A stretch of DNA of 64,000 nucleotides from Kryptolebias marmoratus (taxonomy: Eukaryota > Chordata > Actinopteri > Cyprinodontiformes > Rivulidae), in contig NC_051438.1 in assembly GCF_001649575.2 (NCBI RefSeq), forward strand, positions 25,171,522-25,235,521. The letters are read 5' to 3'. Of the stretch, positions 22,876 to 35,045 are shown in pieces. Under the pieces are notes generated by a model. The model searched no databases and had not been told where the DNA came from. It saw nothing but the letters and a program-made list of their open reading frames with translations. A program made the position numbers and the translations under genes. The stretch's first letter is position 1; the number at the start of each line of letters is the position of its first letter.

Positions 22876-25095
22876 CTGTGACATCAATGACATTTATAAG
22901 CATACTGGACTGAAGTAATGCTTTAATTCAACGGCATCAGAGTTTTAACACTGTAAGACTACAAAAAGAATATAATTAGCATTTATAAACCTGACATGTA
23001 TCAGTGTATGTGTCTTTAGTTATCTTCTACAGTATATACGACTGTGTGTGAGATTAGTCTGTATTATGCTATTATTTCTTGGAAACAGCTGCAGTTAACT
23101 TAATGCATTGCCGTATAAACAGAATCCCCTGACAAGGTTGCTACAAAGCTGATGAATAGCTGATGAGAATCACTACAGATAAAATAACAATAAAGCTGTG
23201 ATTTGAATAATGTACATCATAATCTCCAACAAATTGAACCGTTTAACAATTATCACCCATTTTTGTGATAAATGCGCCTTTCATTTGCATTGCCATTCCT
23301 TCAGTTTAACAAACAAAACCAGAAAAACTGAAAATTATGAGTTCAGATCAACTTAAAGTCCATCAAAACAAAAGACATCAACATCAAAACATGAAATCCA
23401 ATAGCTTTCTCATTAGGCTGGTTGCTATTGATGTATAAGCTCCCTTCAGCAAACAACATGAAGCACCCTCTGTTCCTTGGAGTCGATGAGTCAGAGTTGC
23501 ACTCTGCTTGGGCAGCAGTACACACTGCTTTTGTATCAGAGCTGCCTATCAATATTCTTTTCATGCACATGATCAAAGCAGAAGACGAGGCATCTACATG
23601 CTTGACATTTCTCTGTAGCATTTGTCTTACTACACATTATGTAACCAGACTATAATTGGTCCTCAGTTAAATTGAAAATCTAATTCTACATTAAAAAAGT
23701 CATTGTTTGATTAATGAAAGTGTATTCATTTTTTATTTTATTTATAGTTCAGCTCTGTTTTGCAGAAGAAGAAAAAAAGAATAATGAATAATTTCGTCGT
23801 GGCCTCAAACTGTAAGCAGGTTTCAGCGTCATCAGTCTGAGCCATCAATACACAAGGCTGCTCACTGCGACTAAGACTCAGCTGTATGATGAAAGAGGGC
23901 TGAAAACTTTTAGGCTTCATGTAAACATCCTTGGATTGGAAAAGGCATCTGGCAGCTCTCATTTTGATTCTAGCAGGAAACCGTTACATAAACATGTTTA
24001 CTTTTCAGTTCCACTACTTATAGGCTCGAACGCAACAAGTGAAAACTGATTTATTGATTACTTGTTCTCAACAATGTTACTACTAGCATACATGTAAGAC
24101 TATCTGTGCATTAAAGATTGATTTGAAAATCAACATGTATTCAGGTTTGTGTTGCAATCTCAACCAGTATTTTATTTATTTTTGGCCTTGTTTGTGCTTT
24201 GTGTTTGGATATGCTCCTGTGAGCCTGTTAGTATTTATCAGACCTTAATATACATTGCATGTTGATAAGGTAACAATGCATTAAAGGATAATCCTGGTTC
24301 AGTTGAACCTGATTTCTATTAATGTTGCTGTCAAAGCTCATAAGATCATGCAACCTTTGTACCTTCCACCTCAGTTGTCATTTGGGTAGTTGCAGGAAAC
24401 AATGTAAATTAAAGAAAATGATTTCTTTCAAAGCACACTTGTCAGCTGACCTTTTCACCCATCATATTTAAAATACAAGCACATATCACTTGCCATTTTA
24501 AAATTAATTTGAAGGTGTGGGTGGCCTTCTGCTGTGGCTGTTTATCCTAGACAGTTGGTAGAAAACAAGATACCTAAAATCAAATTCTTTGCAATTTACA
24601 AAAATCTATTTTACTCTGCCTCTTTGGTCAAAAAAGTTGTGTTTTTCTTTCAAGGATCTTGGCACACAAAAACATTGCATCCGCCCCCAAAAAATCTATA
24701 AAAACTGCATTGCACATGTACATTTAATCACTTGGCAGATATGTTTGTTTTCAGTCAGAGGTGGGGAATAACACAATCTATTTTATTAAGAAATCCAGGT
24801 GAAAGCATTAGGTAGTAAATCTATTTAACAAGCAATGTGCTTGGGGAAAAAAAATGTAAAAAAGGCCAAATGAAGTGGGATTAAGGTGGGTTAGAGCTTC
24901 AATGTGTTAAAAGATAATATGTTTTCGGAGGAGGTGAATCTCCAAGTGACTGTTGAAGGTAGTAATGCTCTTGCACTGATCACATTAGGTGGCTTAATCC
25001 ACCTTTGTGAAACCAAATTTAGAATGGTTTGGACTTAGACATACTTGAACAGATCCATCTTGGCTGACTCAAGTTGTCCACTGAAGAAAGACTGT
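22876..25095. other. No supported feature
   Basis: Open frames of up to 92 codons show no known domain. No repeat beyond A/T runs is recognised. Confidence 0.55.
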
Positions 25096-25285
25096 TAGTC
25101 TTTATTTAGGGTAAAACTACACTCTGCTACAACCTGTTCAAGAAATCTTTGATTCTATCAGCTATCGACTTCTTAAATGCCAACATACCAGTATATTTAA
25201 ATGACATCTGTGTAGTTGATGTCTTATTGCCAGATATACACCAAATTGTCTTTTGGGAATAATAAAGTTACACTGAATCCTAAAC
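25096..25285 (+). mobile_element. LINE 3' end (Jockey-group type)
   Basis: At 25128-25178 a frame reads YNLFKKSLILSAIDFLN, a good match to the conserved (Y/H)NRFxxSFxPxAIRLLN motif found near the end of ORF2 in several LINE families. About 75 bp further on, the 3' end TTTTGGGAATAATAAAGTT matches the family's 'gggattaataaagt' terminus. The upstream part is too worn to read. The exact clade is uncertain. Confidence 0.6.
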
Positions 25286-25455
25286 ACAGACGAAGATTAG
25301 ACATTTATGACTATGAATTTTAAAACGTTTGCAGTTTTTACCTATTTTTGTGCAGAAATAATGCAAGTGGGGAAAATGTATCACAATAGTTGCTCCCATA
25401 TAAATATAGACCTATAAGGGTTACTTTTTAGGTATGTGATATAATCCTGGTTCAT

Positions 25456-25841
25456 GTTAAAGAGTGCTTCACCTTCACTCAGCATCTCATCAGTGCACCA
25501 CTGCTACATGAAGAGCTGTTTCCACAGCACACTGGGAAGTTCCCTGAGGCAGCTCTTGGCACAACAGTGGAGGCTTACTGCAAGCTGAAGAAGACCAAGC
25601 TCAAACCAGTACTGTCCCTCGTCTACAGGAACAGCAAATTTAAGGCTTGCAGTGGAGCGACGCGTATGTACCAGGTTTTCACAGTGGAAATTTCTGATTT
25701 GTAGACTTACTTTTTCACTTTAAAGAGGATCAAGTCCTGAGAAACTCCATGACACAGGATCACCTTAACGCTCTGGGAATGTCCCTTTGGCGAGAAGCTT
25801 GTGAAAAGGTTACTGAGAGGTTTGTCATGCAGCAGGATTGA
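25456..25841 (+). pseudogene. hAT transposase C-terminal fragment, broken
   Basis: Frame 25456-25704 reads an 83-codon stretch with LLHEELFPQHTGKFPEAALG, VEAYCKLKKTKL and SLVYRNSKFKACSGA, the order seen in TTF-type/ZMYM-like hAT transposases just before the dimerisation region. After a stop at 25702-25704, codons from 25708 give YFFTLKRIKS, equivalent to the hAT CFSTLKRIKTF motif, and after a one-base deletion at 25735-25736 the frame 25737-25841 gives LRNSMTQDHLNAL, the hAT dimerisation signature. About 30 residues between the two parts are missing. Catalytic residues lie upstream and are not present. The fragment is dead. Whether it came from a transposon or a domesticated copy cannot be told; lack of any other exon favours a transposon. 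Confidence 0.8.
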
Positions 25842-25976
25842 CTTTTTTTCTTCTACTTATTCTCTGATAATGTTTGATTTAACTTATTTTTTATTTATTG
25901 GTGGAATCAAGGTATGTATTCAGACCACCTATTAAGTTTCGGTATTCATGAATTAATATTTAAAACACTGTTGATA

Positions 25977-26442
25977 AGTCAAGTCAAATTTACCTGCATG
26001 GCACATTTTATATGGCACTTATAAAAAAATAAATAAATAAAATAATGATTGCAAGTTTAAAAACATGCAAGATCACGCAATAAAATGAAATATGAACAAC
26101 AATATTAAAGCAGTAAGGTTCATTGTAAGCGCTACTGAAAGCTTGGGGGAAAAGATGTTTTCAGTTTGCTTTGAAACAAGACATTGTTGTGACAGTCCTG
26201 AGTTCTTATGGCAGAGAGTTCCAGAGAACTGAACCATAATGACTGAAAACACCAAGAGCTGACGTGGAATTTACTCTTGGTATGACAAGAAGACTTTTGC
26301 TGGATGACCTTAAGGGTTTATCTGGAGTGAGTTTAGTGAGCATCTCAACGCACAGTTGAGTTGTAATATTCCTGCAACCATTTTCATCAAGTTGTGTTGG
26401 AAAGTTTTGAAGCAAAAATTTCCTGGAGATTCTTTGATACAT
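25977..26442 (-). mobile_element. L2/Jockey-type LINE ORF2 C-terminus and 3' UTR
   Basis: On the minus strand a frame from 26442 ends near 26206 with KPLRSSSKSLLVIPRVNS and GVFSHYGSVLWNSLP, matching the signature (LRSSxxxLLxVPRxR...GDRAFSVxAPxLWNSLP) at the end of ORF2 in Jockey/L2/Rex-type LINEs. Beyond an in-frame TAA the match continues with a C-terminal FKxxLKxxLF-like block (codons near 26155), broken by another stop. The 3' UTR ends with a GTGCCATATAAAATG block and a ACTTGACTT tail at 25977. It is 5'-truncated and inactive, and lies tail-to-tail with the hAT fragment. Confidence 0.8.
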
Positions 26443-29400
26443 TGTTTTACATCTAAATGTTTAAATTTAAAGTAACTGTTTAACATACTTTATTAATCAA
26501 TTAAAATACATATTTTATTTTTACTTTACACTGACTTATTGTTATGGTTAATACTGGGATGTTATGTTTATGGTATTTGGTATTCATTGGTTAATCTTTT
26601 GACTTAATATTTAACCATATAACTGTATTGTGTTTTTGAAAATTAAGCTCTTGGTTTTTTTTTGTTTACATACGAACTGTTCTTAAATTACTGGCTGGTA
26701 CACATCTATACCTAAATAATATCACAATCCTTTTAGAATTTGACTGCATTGCTCAGTCATTTACATCCTGCTCCTGCTTAGACCAGTGCCCATTTCTGTG
26801 TCTCTGATGCCATTTTGATTTCTTTAAGCAGACTTATTGTGCTGGTCCGTCTCTTCGCATCTAATCTTTTCATCTGACATTGCAGCACACTGTCTGTTGG
26901 GGCCTGTGTAGAGGTGCATGACAGTTTTTTAGGAGAAATAAGAAAATACAAACTAAAAATGGAGTCTGTGACTCAGTGGTTTTATTTTCAAAACAGTGAG
27001 TGTGTGCATTAAAAAAGTTACCAAAATTGTTAATATCCACAAAAATACACTCATTCTTTGTTGAGAGCTCTCAGTGACTCATCAAACTAATGCAGAAACC
27101 CAAAACACAAAGGAAACCTTTATAAACACGACCTTAAAAACCTTAAATTTTTGCAATAGTAAAAGTCCTCTGTCTACACACAGAGAACAAACCAAATTTT
27201 CTGTATTAAGGCAGTGAAGGTTCTCCCTTATGGCCTCCATGGTGTCGTGCTTATAAGAACATTGGTACTCCTCAGCTCTGAAGTCGGCCCAGAGTCTGAT
27301 TTTATGATGTTGTGCGTCATGTTACCAGAGGTGAAAAATACAGTTTATAATCACATTTAAGCATTTTAGACACCTGAACTGACAAATCTGTAAAGTAGTG
27401 TTTGGAAACACATTTCAGATCACCACAGCATTTGCTGCCCAGACTTTAAAAAAAATACTAAAATAAATTTATCTAGGGGAAATAGATGTCGAAAAAAAAA
27501 GATTTGAGTGACTGACTGAAAATCCATTGCAGCATTTTGTTAAGGTGGACACTTCATGCACAGCTGATTGTCATCAAATCACATCCTTACTTTTGTTTAT
27601 GCTGGAAAAACAAGTTCAGCCTTCAGAGGAATTTTAAGTCAAGTAATGAGAGGAAGTTACCACACAATGTCATTTTTGTGACAATGTAATGACTACTGAT
27701 ATTTATAATAATTTAGGTTAATAATTAATTGTTTTTTTGATAAATAGAAACAGTGAAATAGATGAGCTTTAGTAATCGCCTGTGTCAAGCCAAGCTCAAA
27801 TATTCATCAACGACGTTGTAGGTATACTGTCAATAATTCATTTTCAGATTTACTGCATGTCCTATTTCAATACTTCATGTATATTTAACTACATTTTCAG
27901 AAGTCTCGTTTTGTCCTTCTGGGTCATATACTCTAATAAGACATGATACTGGGTCATCACAAGACTTTCTGCTATATCACTGAGTGAAGGACATTATTAT
28001 TCTTTCTTTGTTCATTTTCAAGTCAACTTTACAGAGCATTCAAGTATTCCCAGGGAAAAAAGAGAAAATAAAAAACAGAAAGATTTAAATATGTAGAGAA
28101 AAAGGCTTTATCTAGAGAGTGCTGAAGATTAAATGTGCCAGTTATTTTTAGGAAACCTAAAATAAATAAATAAAAAATACACCATCTGGACAGTGCAATG
28201 TGTCTCTCTTGGGGCTCTTTTGGTCTGGAAAGCAAGCTAAAGCAACAAGGTAATTTTTACCACAAAGTAATGACAAATAATTCTCCAATCTGTTCTCAAT
28301 TACAATAAAAAGCATCCTGAGAAAGCGAAGGGGGGGAATTTTAAACTATACATCTAATACAAACAAGCAGCGGGCATTAATGCAAGCACTCAGATGTGAC
28401 TGTTTGGATGCACAACATATTCCTTAGAACAGAAAATGTGTTATCCTTTGCAACCTTGAAAGAACTTTATAAGAACTTCAGTTTCAGAAAATTTAGCAGG
28501 TTCATTTTTACATTTGGGTTTTATCTGCCATGCTACTTCAAAGTACGACATGACTTTAAAGTTAAAATTTGTACTCTGCATGTCGTCACCTTTGAAGCAA
28601 TGTCAACGTCACAGTTGCTGTAGTGACTTAGCTGTGTAAAGCTGTGAAGGGTCAGCTATTCATATTAAAGAGTTTTAGAGCTCCAGTGAGGGAAATACCA
28701 TGCAACAGGCAATCAGCATTGAATTTTGATGCGCTAAATGTAAAATGGGTCATGTCCACGGCACTAAATGTTTTCTTAAAAATCTTAGTGGCAGACTCAA
28801 AGTCTGTTGATCAACATTATAATTATTAGCCTTACAGGGAGTAAAACACTTTATGTTGAGTATTTCATTATTTTTTCAGGAGTGAAACTTGCATGTTTTT
28901 GTATATTTATTGCAGGGCTGCAAAGACTTTCCTTGCAATTGATTTGCTATGTTTTTTGAATGTTAAAACAATGCTTTTGTTTTTTATGTTACTGACAAAA
29001 AACTTTGCTTCCATTTTACTTTTAAGCTATGTAAAAAGCCGAACGGGATCCTTTGAGAAAGTGTAAACAGGCAATAATGCTTCTACACCTCAAACATTGG
29101 AGATTTTGGCAGCCCTGAAGACACTGCTGTCCGACGCAATCCCCACGGGGCTTATCTTCTTCACTACTCAGCTGTAGCACGGCAGGTGTGGGTCCTACGA
29201 ATGGTTCTGTGGAGGAGAGAGACTGGCCCGTATATTGTGTACTTTTCCAGCTGGACAGATTTCTGCCAACAACAATAAATTAACCTTTTTTTCCATCTCT
29301 TAGGTTAGTCCTGCAATGTTAGCCCCCAAATATTGGTGCAGTGAAGAGCAATACTCACAGGTCTGGGCAAACACAGGGTAAAGACAGGTCAGGAACATGA

Positions 29401-31101
29401 GGAACTGACTGAAGCTTTGTTGGAGTACTTTCTTGTTCCGGCAAGAACAATTGTATCAGCTTCAATATGTTGACCACCAGCTAGGTTAGCCATGCATCAA
29501 ATGCTTACAATTTTAATGCCTTTGGCATGTGAGCATTGATGAATTCAATGAACTGGAAATCTACTGCAATGAACCGATGAGAGGGCAAAAGCTAAACTTA
29601 CCTGTGAGCTAAAATGAACCAGTTTTTACATTTAGTGATGATAGCTTCTGCTAACATTGAAAATGCACTGCTGGAGAAATGAGTTTAGTCAACAGGGTGG
29701 CTGCTGTTCTTCGTGGAGTAATGGTAAATGTTGGCAACAACAAACAAAAAAAAAAACTCTTTGGATTGTTTACAAATAAAAGATTCTGACTATTCTTGGC
29801 CACCGAATCGCATCTTGGCCACACAACACTGACAAACAAATGAAAAAACATGTTTCCAACAGATCAGAGGTGAACAGGAAAAGAAGACAAATAATAATGG
29901 AACTTAAAGATTTTTGTAAATGTTGTAACTTCCATGTTCAAAATGTTCTCCATAAACTATTGTTCAAATGATCTTATGCATAATCCAATTTTCAGTGGAA
30001 ACATAGGGGTCAAGTAAATCTCCTCTCCACATGCTTTCATGTAAAGGGAATTTTCAGTTATAAGCATATATTTCTTTTTGTTGCAAGTTGAACATTTTTA
30101 TGACTTATCTTTTCTGGCTTTGCACAATATTTCCCTTAAAAATCTGCCTCAAGAAAAGTCAAGCATAGTCTATTCAACATCAGTGTTACAAATTCTGACA
30201 GATCCCTGCTCTTTTTCTCTTCTACCTAAAAGGACAACAGGTTTTACTCTTGCTCCCCGGTGATCATGTCAAGAGGTTTATCATTCAGCGGACTGCCTTT
30301 CACTTGAGCTTTTACTTGGTTAATGGTCTGCCCTGAATTTTCTGTTGCTGTCTATTTGACCATAGAGTAAGGATGATCCTCCTCTTCTTCATCTATTCTC
30401 CCAGGGGTTATAAGTGATGATAATGCCACTCTAACCCCCACCCCCCACCCACACACACACACACACAGCTTGACATCAAATACCTTCATAGCCCTTTAGC
30501 AACAGTGTTGCAACTGGCTGCTAATATGTCAGAAACATGAAAAAATACCCCTCAGCATCAATCATTTACTGCTATAAATGATGTTCTGTTTCCACTTGCA
30601 GCTTTGTTAGATGTAAGTGAAAAGGTTGTCATCCTTTGTGCATCCAGTATGGACTTAATTTGTTTTTGACTTACTCAATTTGACATTATCAACATGGGCA
30701 CAAGTGTTTGGATGTGTTGAGATGGAAATGCTTCTTTAAAATTGGATTGAGGATAACATTGTAATTTTACACATTCAACCTATCTCATCTAAGCTATATT
30801 AAATTATTCATCTTGGATAAAATTGTTGAGAAATTCAAACTGAGCCACTGAGCAGGTAAAAAAAAACAAAAACAGGAAGAGTTCTGGTTTTCTGGCATGG
30901 ACCACATCAGTTTTTATTTTGTTTGCCACATCAGGGCAACAAGAAAACGGTTTGATTGTGTAACCACTAAAGCTGCAGAGCACCACAAAACACAGAGTCA
31001 TGATTTCAGTGGTCACTATTTTTTTATTATTAATTTTACTTTGAACCTATTTCTGATTAGAGGATCTTTCAAATTTTTAAGAATAAAAAACTTACTAACA
31101 A
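26443..31101. other. Mostly non-repetitive stretch; (AC)n at 30451
   Basis: No gene is supported over 4.7 kb. Noted items: an open frame without ATG at 29078-29278 in a locally CpG-rich patch, a C/AC-rich tract at 30435-30468, and a chance minus-strand frame at 30804-31016. No known transposon is recognised. Confidence 0.5.
30435..30468. repeat. C-rich tract and (AC)n
   Basis: CCCCCACCCCCCACCC followed by nine AC units. Confidence 0.95.
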
Positions 31102-31319
31102 AAGGCAACTGGACTTTGTTTTTGTAGCTGAAAACGTTTCACATCTCATCCAAGGAGCTTTTTCAGTTCAAAAGAAAAGTGTGTGATTCTGGCTTGCATT
31201 AAAGGAGTACCTCCCTGTATTTAAAAGCTTGGAACTCCACACTTTCCCTTTGAATTAAAAAAGCTCCTTGGATGAGAAGTGAAACGTTTTCAACTACAAA
31301 AATAAAGTCCAGTTGCCTT
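31102..31319. mobile_element. Foldback repeat with 80-bp arms
   Basis: The left arm (31102-31181) and right arm (31240-31319) are inverted copies matching at 73 of 80 positions, around a 58-nt loop. Both begin from the AAGGCAACTGGACTTT end and contain GAAAACGTTTCAC and ATCCAAGGAGCTTTTT. I recognise the arm sequence as part of a common fish dispersed repeat. No target duplication is evident, so the exact class (MITE or inverted pair of one repeat) is open. Confidence 0.75.
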
Positions 31320-34300
31320 GTTTTTTGAAACTCTTAGGATTTGCCATGTCCTGGATGACTGAGGATCTGCACAAACATACAATGTGTTGGATTGTCAACA
31401 GTGAATGAAAAAAAGAGGTTAAGCTTCAAAACACTCTAAAATGAAACAGCTTGTGAGGAAAATATCACAAGCTGTATTATTTGTGGATTGTGTCTGAGCA
31501 TTATGCTATTCATACCATATCAACTGCTCCACAGAGGGATAAGTAATGATGTAAAACATACAGCATTGCATTTTACTTTGTTCCATACTGGTATAACAGA
31601 GCTGTAAGTTCAGGAGAAATATTAGAAGTAGTTACTTGTGGAAATGAACAGTTATTTGTCACCTGACACATCCTGTGAAATGTTTGACTCTTACAGCAGT
31701 AATTTCATTTAAAGTATCAAATGATTAAAACAAACGTCATATGCACTGGTTCAGGAGTGCCCACCTGTTCCTTTTCTGGACAACAACATGCAACTTGCTG
31801 AAAATGTGGATGTGATGATAAAGCTTCCATTCAAAAGGTGGAGCTAAACACACACAGCAGACAAACAGGAAGGAATCCAAACAACACAAGTGCTTGTTTT
31901 GAAGAAATATCTTGGAATGAGATTGCTGTTATCCACAAGTGGATAATTAAACTCTTAGGTATCACAAGGACACAAAAATTGTGTCAAATTCCAGGTGCTA
32001 AAAAATCTAAACCAACAAAACCCCTCGGTGGTCCGTTAACACCTAAGTCAGAAGCTGCCATGAAGCTGAGTCAAACTACAAGCTCGTTAAACTACAATTT
32101 CATGTTTTTTAGTCTGTTTTATGGAGAATAAGTAAAAAACAAAAACAAAAAAAAACAATAATATCCTAAAAATCCATGTGGCATAACACATACTCTGGGA
32201 TGAACACAACAAATACACATGAACATAAACATACCCGCATGACAGATAATGCACTATTATTATGTACTCACACACAAGCCACAAGGCCACACAAAGTGGA
32301 TCCCCTCTGAGAACAACTTCTATCAGCTGCATTCAAATGTCAAACTGCCTCATGCTCTTTTCAACAGACATATGCCATCCTTCAATTTGCCAGTGGCCAC
32401 TTTTAGCTATTTTCTCTTCTGTTAATTGCTCGAGGCACTTGTTATCACCATTAGAGGCATATGGGGTATCAGAGATTTCCAAGTATGCCTGGATGAAAAG
32501 ACAAAATTGGAATAGAAACCAGCCACCAGGGAGTCCTGTAAGTGCCATATTCATAAATGTCATTAAAGGGTTACATAAGTCAAAAATGTGCTTTTTTGAT
32601 TCGTGAGAAAGGGAAATGTTCTTAAGAAATACATAAATAAAAATGTAGCATTTCTGCTTTTTCCTTTTATATACTTTGCTTTTTTCCTGGTACCTCTGAA
32701 CAACCTTGATCAGACAAATGATTTCATCCTGTTACTGTTCTGTATAGTGACAAAGGACAAAGAACACAGAGGCATGGTTGTCAAGGCAACATGGTGATAG
32801 AAAGGCAAAAGGCAGACGTGTGCATAGACAAGCTCGCACATAGACACGCGCTGACTCTGTCAATGACGGCCGTGCCTTGCTGGAGGATATTCAATCTGAG
32901 AAGAGTCTGGGAAGTTTTACAGTACTGTCATTAGAGGAGATGTGAAGGATGACGTGTCAGCTACAGATACAACCACGCAACAAAGAGGACTCAAGGGCTG
33001 AGAGGCGTGACGCACAAAGGACACAGACGCATAAAGTCTACCAGGCTACGTTTAAATGCTTTTTTTTTGCTTTTTTTCTTCTAACATCACATGTCATTTT
33101 GTATTTATTTTTATGAGCAGCGCAATCAGTTGATATTTGATTATTGTAGCTCTGATATGGCGCACTTCAGCACAGCGTTTTGTCCCCACTTAAGGTCAGA
33201 TGCAGGTTTGATGTTTTTCAAGTACAACCTCAGTCTGAACAGTCACATCAAGATTCATGAAGGCTTTACCACATCAAATCATCTGACCTAAATGTCTCAC
33301 TGTAACAGTTTCTTCAAGAAGCACTAACTGTAACTAAAAAAAACCCCTGACATCCTGAACATTTTTATGAGGTTTCTTTTTTAGTAACGCCTTTTTGTAA
33401 TTTTTGATTTTACCTCTCTCAGAATTTACCCTCCAATGTTTTGGTTGCTTCCAGAAACTTGCACACCAACATTGTGCAAATTTGTTAAGATCTTCCCAGA
33501 ACCAGAGGCTGTTTTCTGGCTTGTAGAGCCCTTGCTTGCATTTATAGGCAATGAAAAAAAAAATCTTTATTTAGACATTAGTTCTTATTGTGACATTTGA
33601 ATGAATCTGTTGTTCAAGTCGAGAGTATTTTCCCTTGTAAACGTTTTCTCAAATACACAGAAGTCTAATGAAACATTTCAGTTCTCTGTCACAAACCAAA
33701 CAAATAAAACAAAAAAATTAAAGATGATGTTATGTTTTAATTTTTCAAAACTTTTTGTCTGATACAAGTTTAAAATTACCAGTAAAAATGAAATAAATTT
33801 GGATAAAAGCAATAGTTTGGGCTTTCTTGGCATAATTAGTAACATCTATTTTGATGAGAACCATAAATTTTTCAACACTTACTCCCATCCAAAAGTTTTT
33901 AGACGATTTTCATTGTTTTTATTTTTTGGTGTTGTTTTGTTTTTGTTTTTAACTTTCAGTTTTAGAAGATTAATTTTCACTTTTTTTGGACTGCACTAGT
34001 GAGTGTAATGTAAGTTTTGAGGCTTATTTAGACACGTCTAAAATTTGGATTGGAGTTGGTTTAGTCCTACATGTTATACAACAATCATCTCAATTATCCA
34101 CCACAGGATAGGTTTTATATTGGATGGAAATCATTGTTGTTTTTTGGGGGTTTTTTGTTTGTATTGTTTGTGTTTTACAGGCCATTTGATGGTTGCTTCC
34201 AGAATTATTTGCTTCCAAATCAATTAATCCTTGATGGTAAATTACTCCACAAATGTGAAACTGAAAACTGAGACACAATCCTTAAGTACCTTCAACACAT

Positions 34301-34699
34301 TCACCTGCATCAAAAATTTTAATTGTTTTTATTTTGAAATAATAGACCTTTGCAAATGACTGTAAACAAGCTTTAGAAAGTTTATGAAGAGATGAGACCT
34401 TAGAAGTTCAAATAAAACCTCTCAAATCTCTGCCCGCTGCTCCTTTGTAAGATTGTTTTCCAGGTTTAAAAAATGCAACGTAAAAACACTCCGACCTTGT
34501 TTGGTTTTTGTGTTTTTCAACTTTAGATTTGAGCCTTTTAATTAATGAGTTTATCATCTACTTAACCTCTACTTCAACAAAGTAAAACAAATACCAAAAA
34601 CTGTGAAAATGATTATTTATTTATTTAAGAAACTAGCATTCCTCCTGTCACCTTCCATGCCAAAGTTTGAAACAAAGATCTGAAGTCATCTGTTAGTAT
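31320..34699. other. Non-repetitive stretch, no gene supported
   Basis: The 3.4 kb has short open frames on both strands (up to 114 codons, 32262-32606) that overlap one another and show no domain. The part at 32795-33045 has more CpG than its surroundings and contains a TGACGTG motif, but no promoter or exon can be defined. Confidence 0.5.
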
Positions 34700-35045
34700 C
34701 TGAATTTTGTGTTGGAGATGACTCTCAGCTACTATCAAACTAATTTGTAGCTTCGTACCTGTGCAATTGACTGAATTATGCCCATTTTTGTGTTTGCTAA
34801 GTTCAGTTAGCCATGGCAGCCATCTTGTATTGTGTTAATTCCAATCGTTAATCACTTGAAGATGTACATTAAATATTTGCTTTCTGGGAGTTTCATTAAA
34901 ATCAGTCCACTGGTTCAGGAGGTTTCACTGGTTTGCTAACAGACAGACAAATGAACACATGCACTCTTTCACATACAGACACACACACACCTACACACAG
35001 AGGGCCAATTACATTATTGCTTGCATTTTATTGTGACAGGTGATA
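34700..35045 (-). repeat. Repeat A, copy 2
   Basis: Reverse-strand copy: reading the plus strand, AGCCATGGCAGCCATCTTGT, 'agatgtacattaaat', 'gggagtttcattaaaatc', then CAGTCCACTGGTTCAGGAGG and a AC-rich spacer (34975-35000) lead into ATTGCTTGCATTTTATTGTG. These are the repeat A blocks in reverse order and complement. Only one unit is preserved. Confidence 0.7.

Noticed and set aside
32262..32606. 114-codon plus-strand ORF overlapped by a 76-codon minus-strand ORF
   Set aside because: Overlapping frames on both strands, no domain in either.
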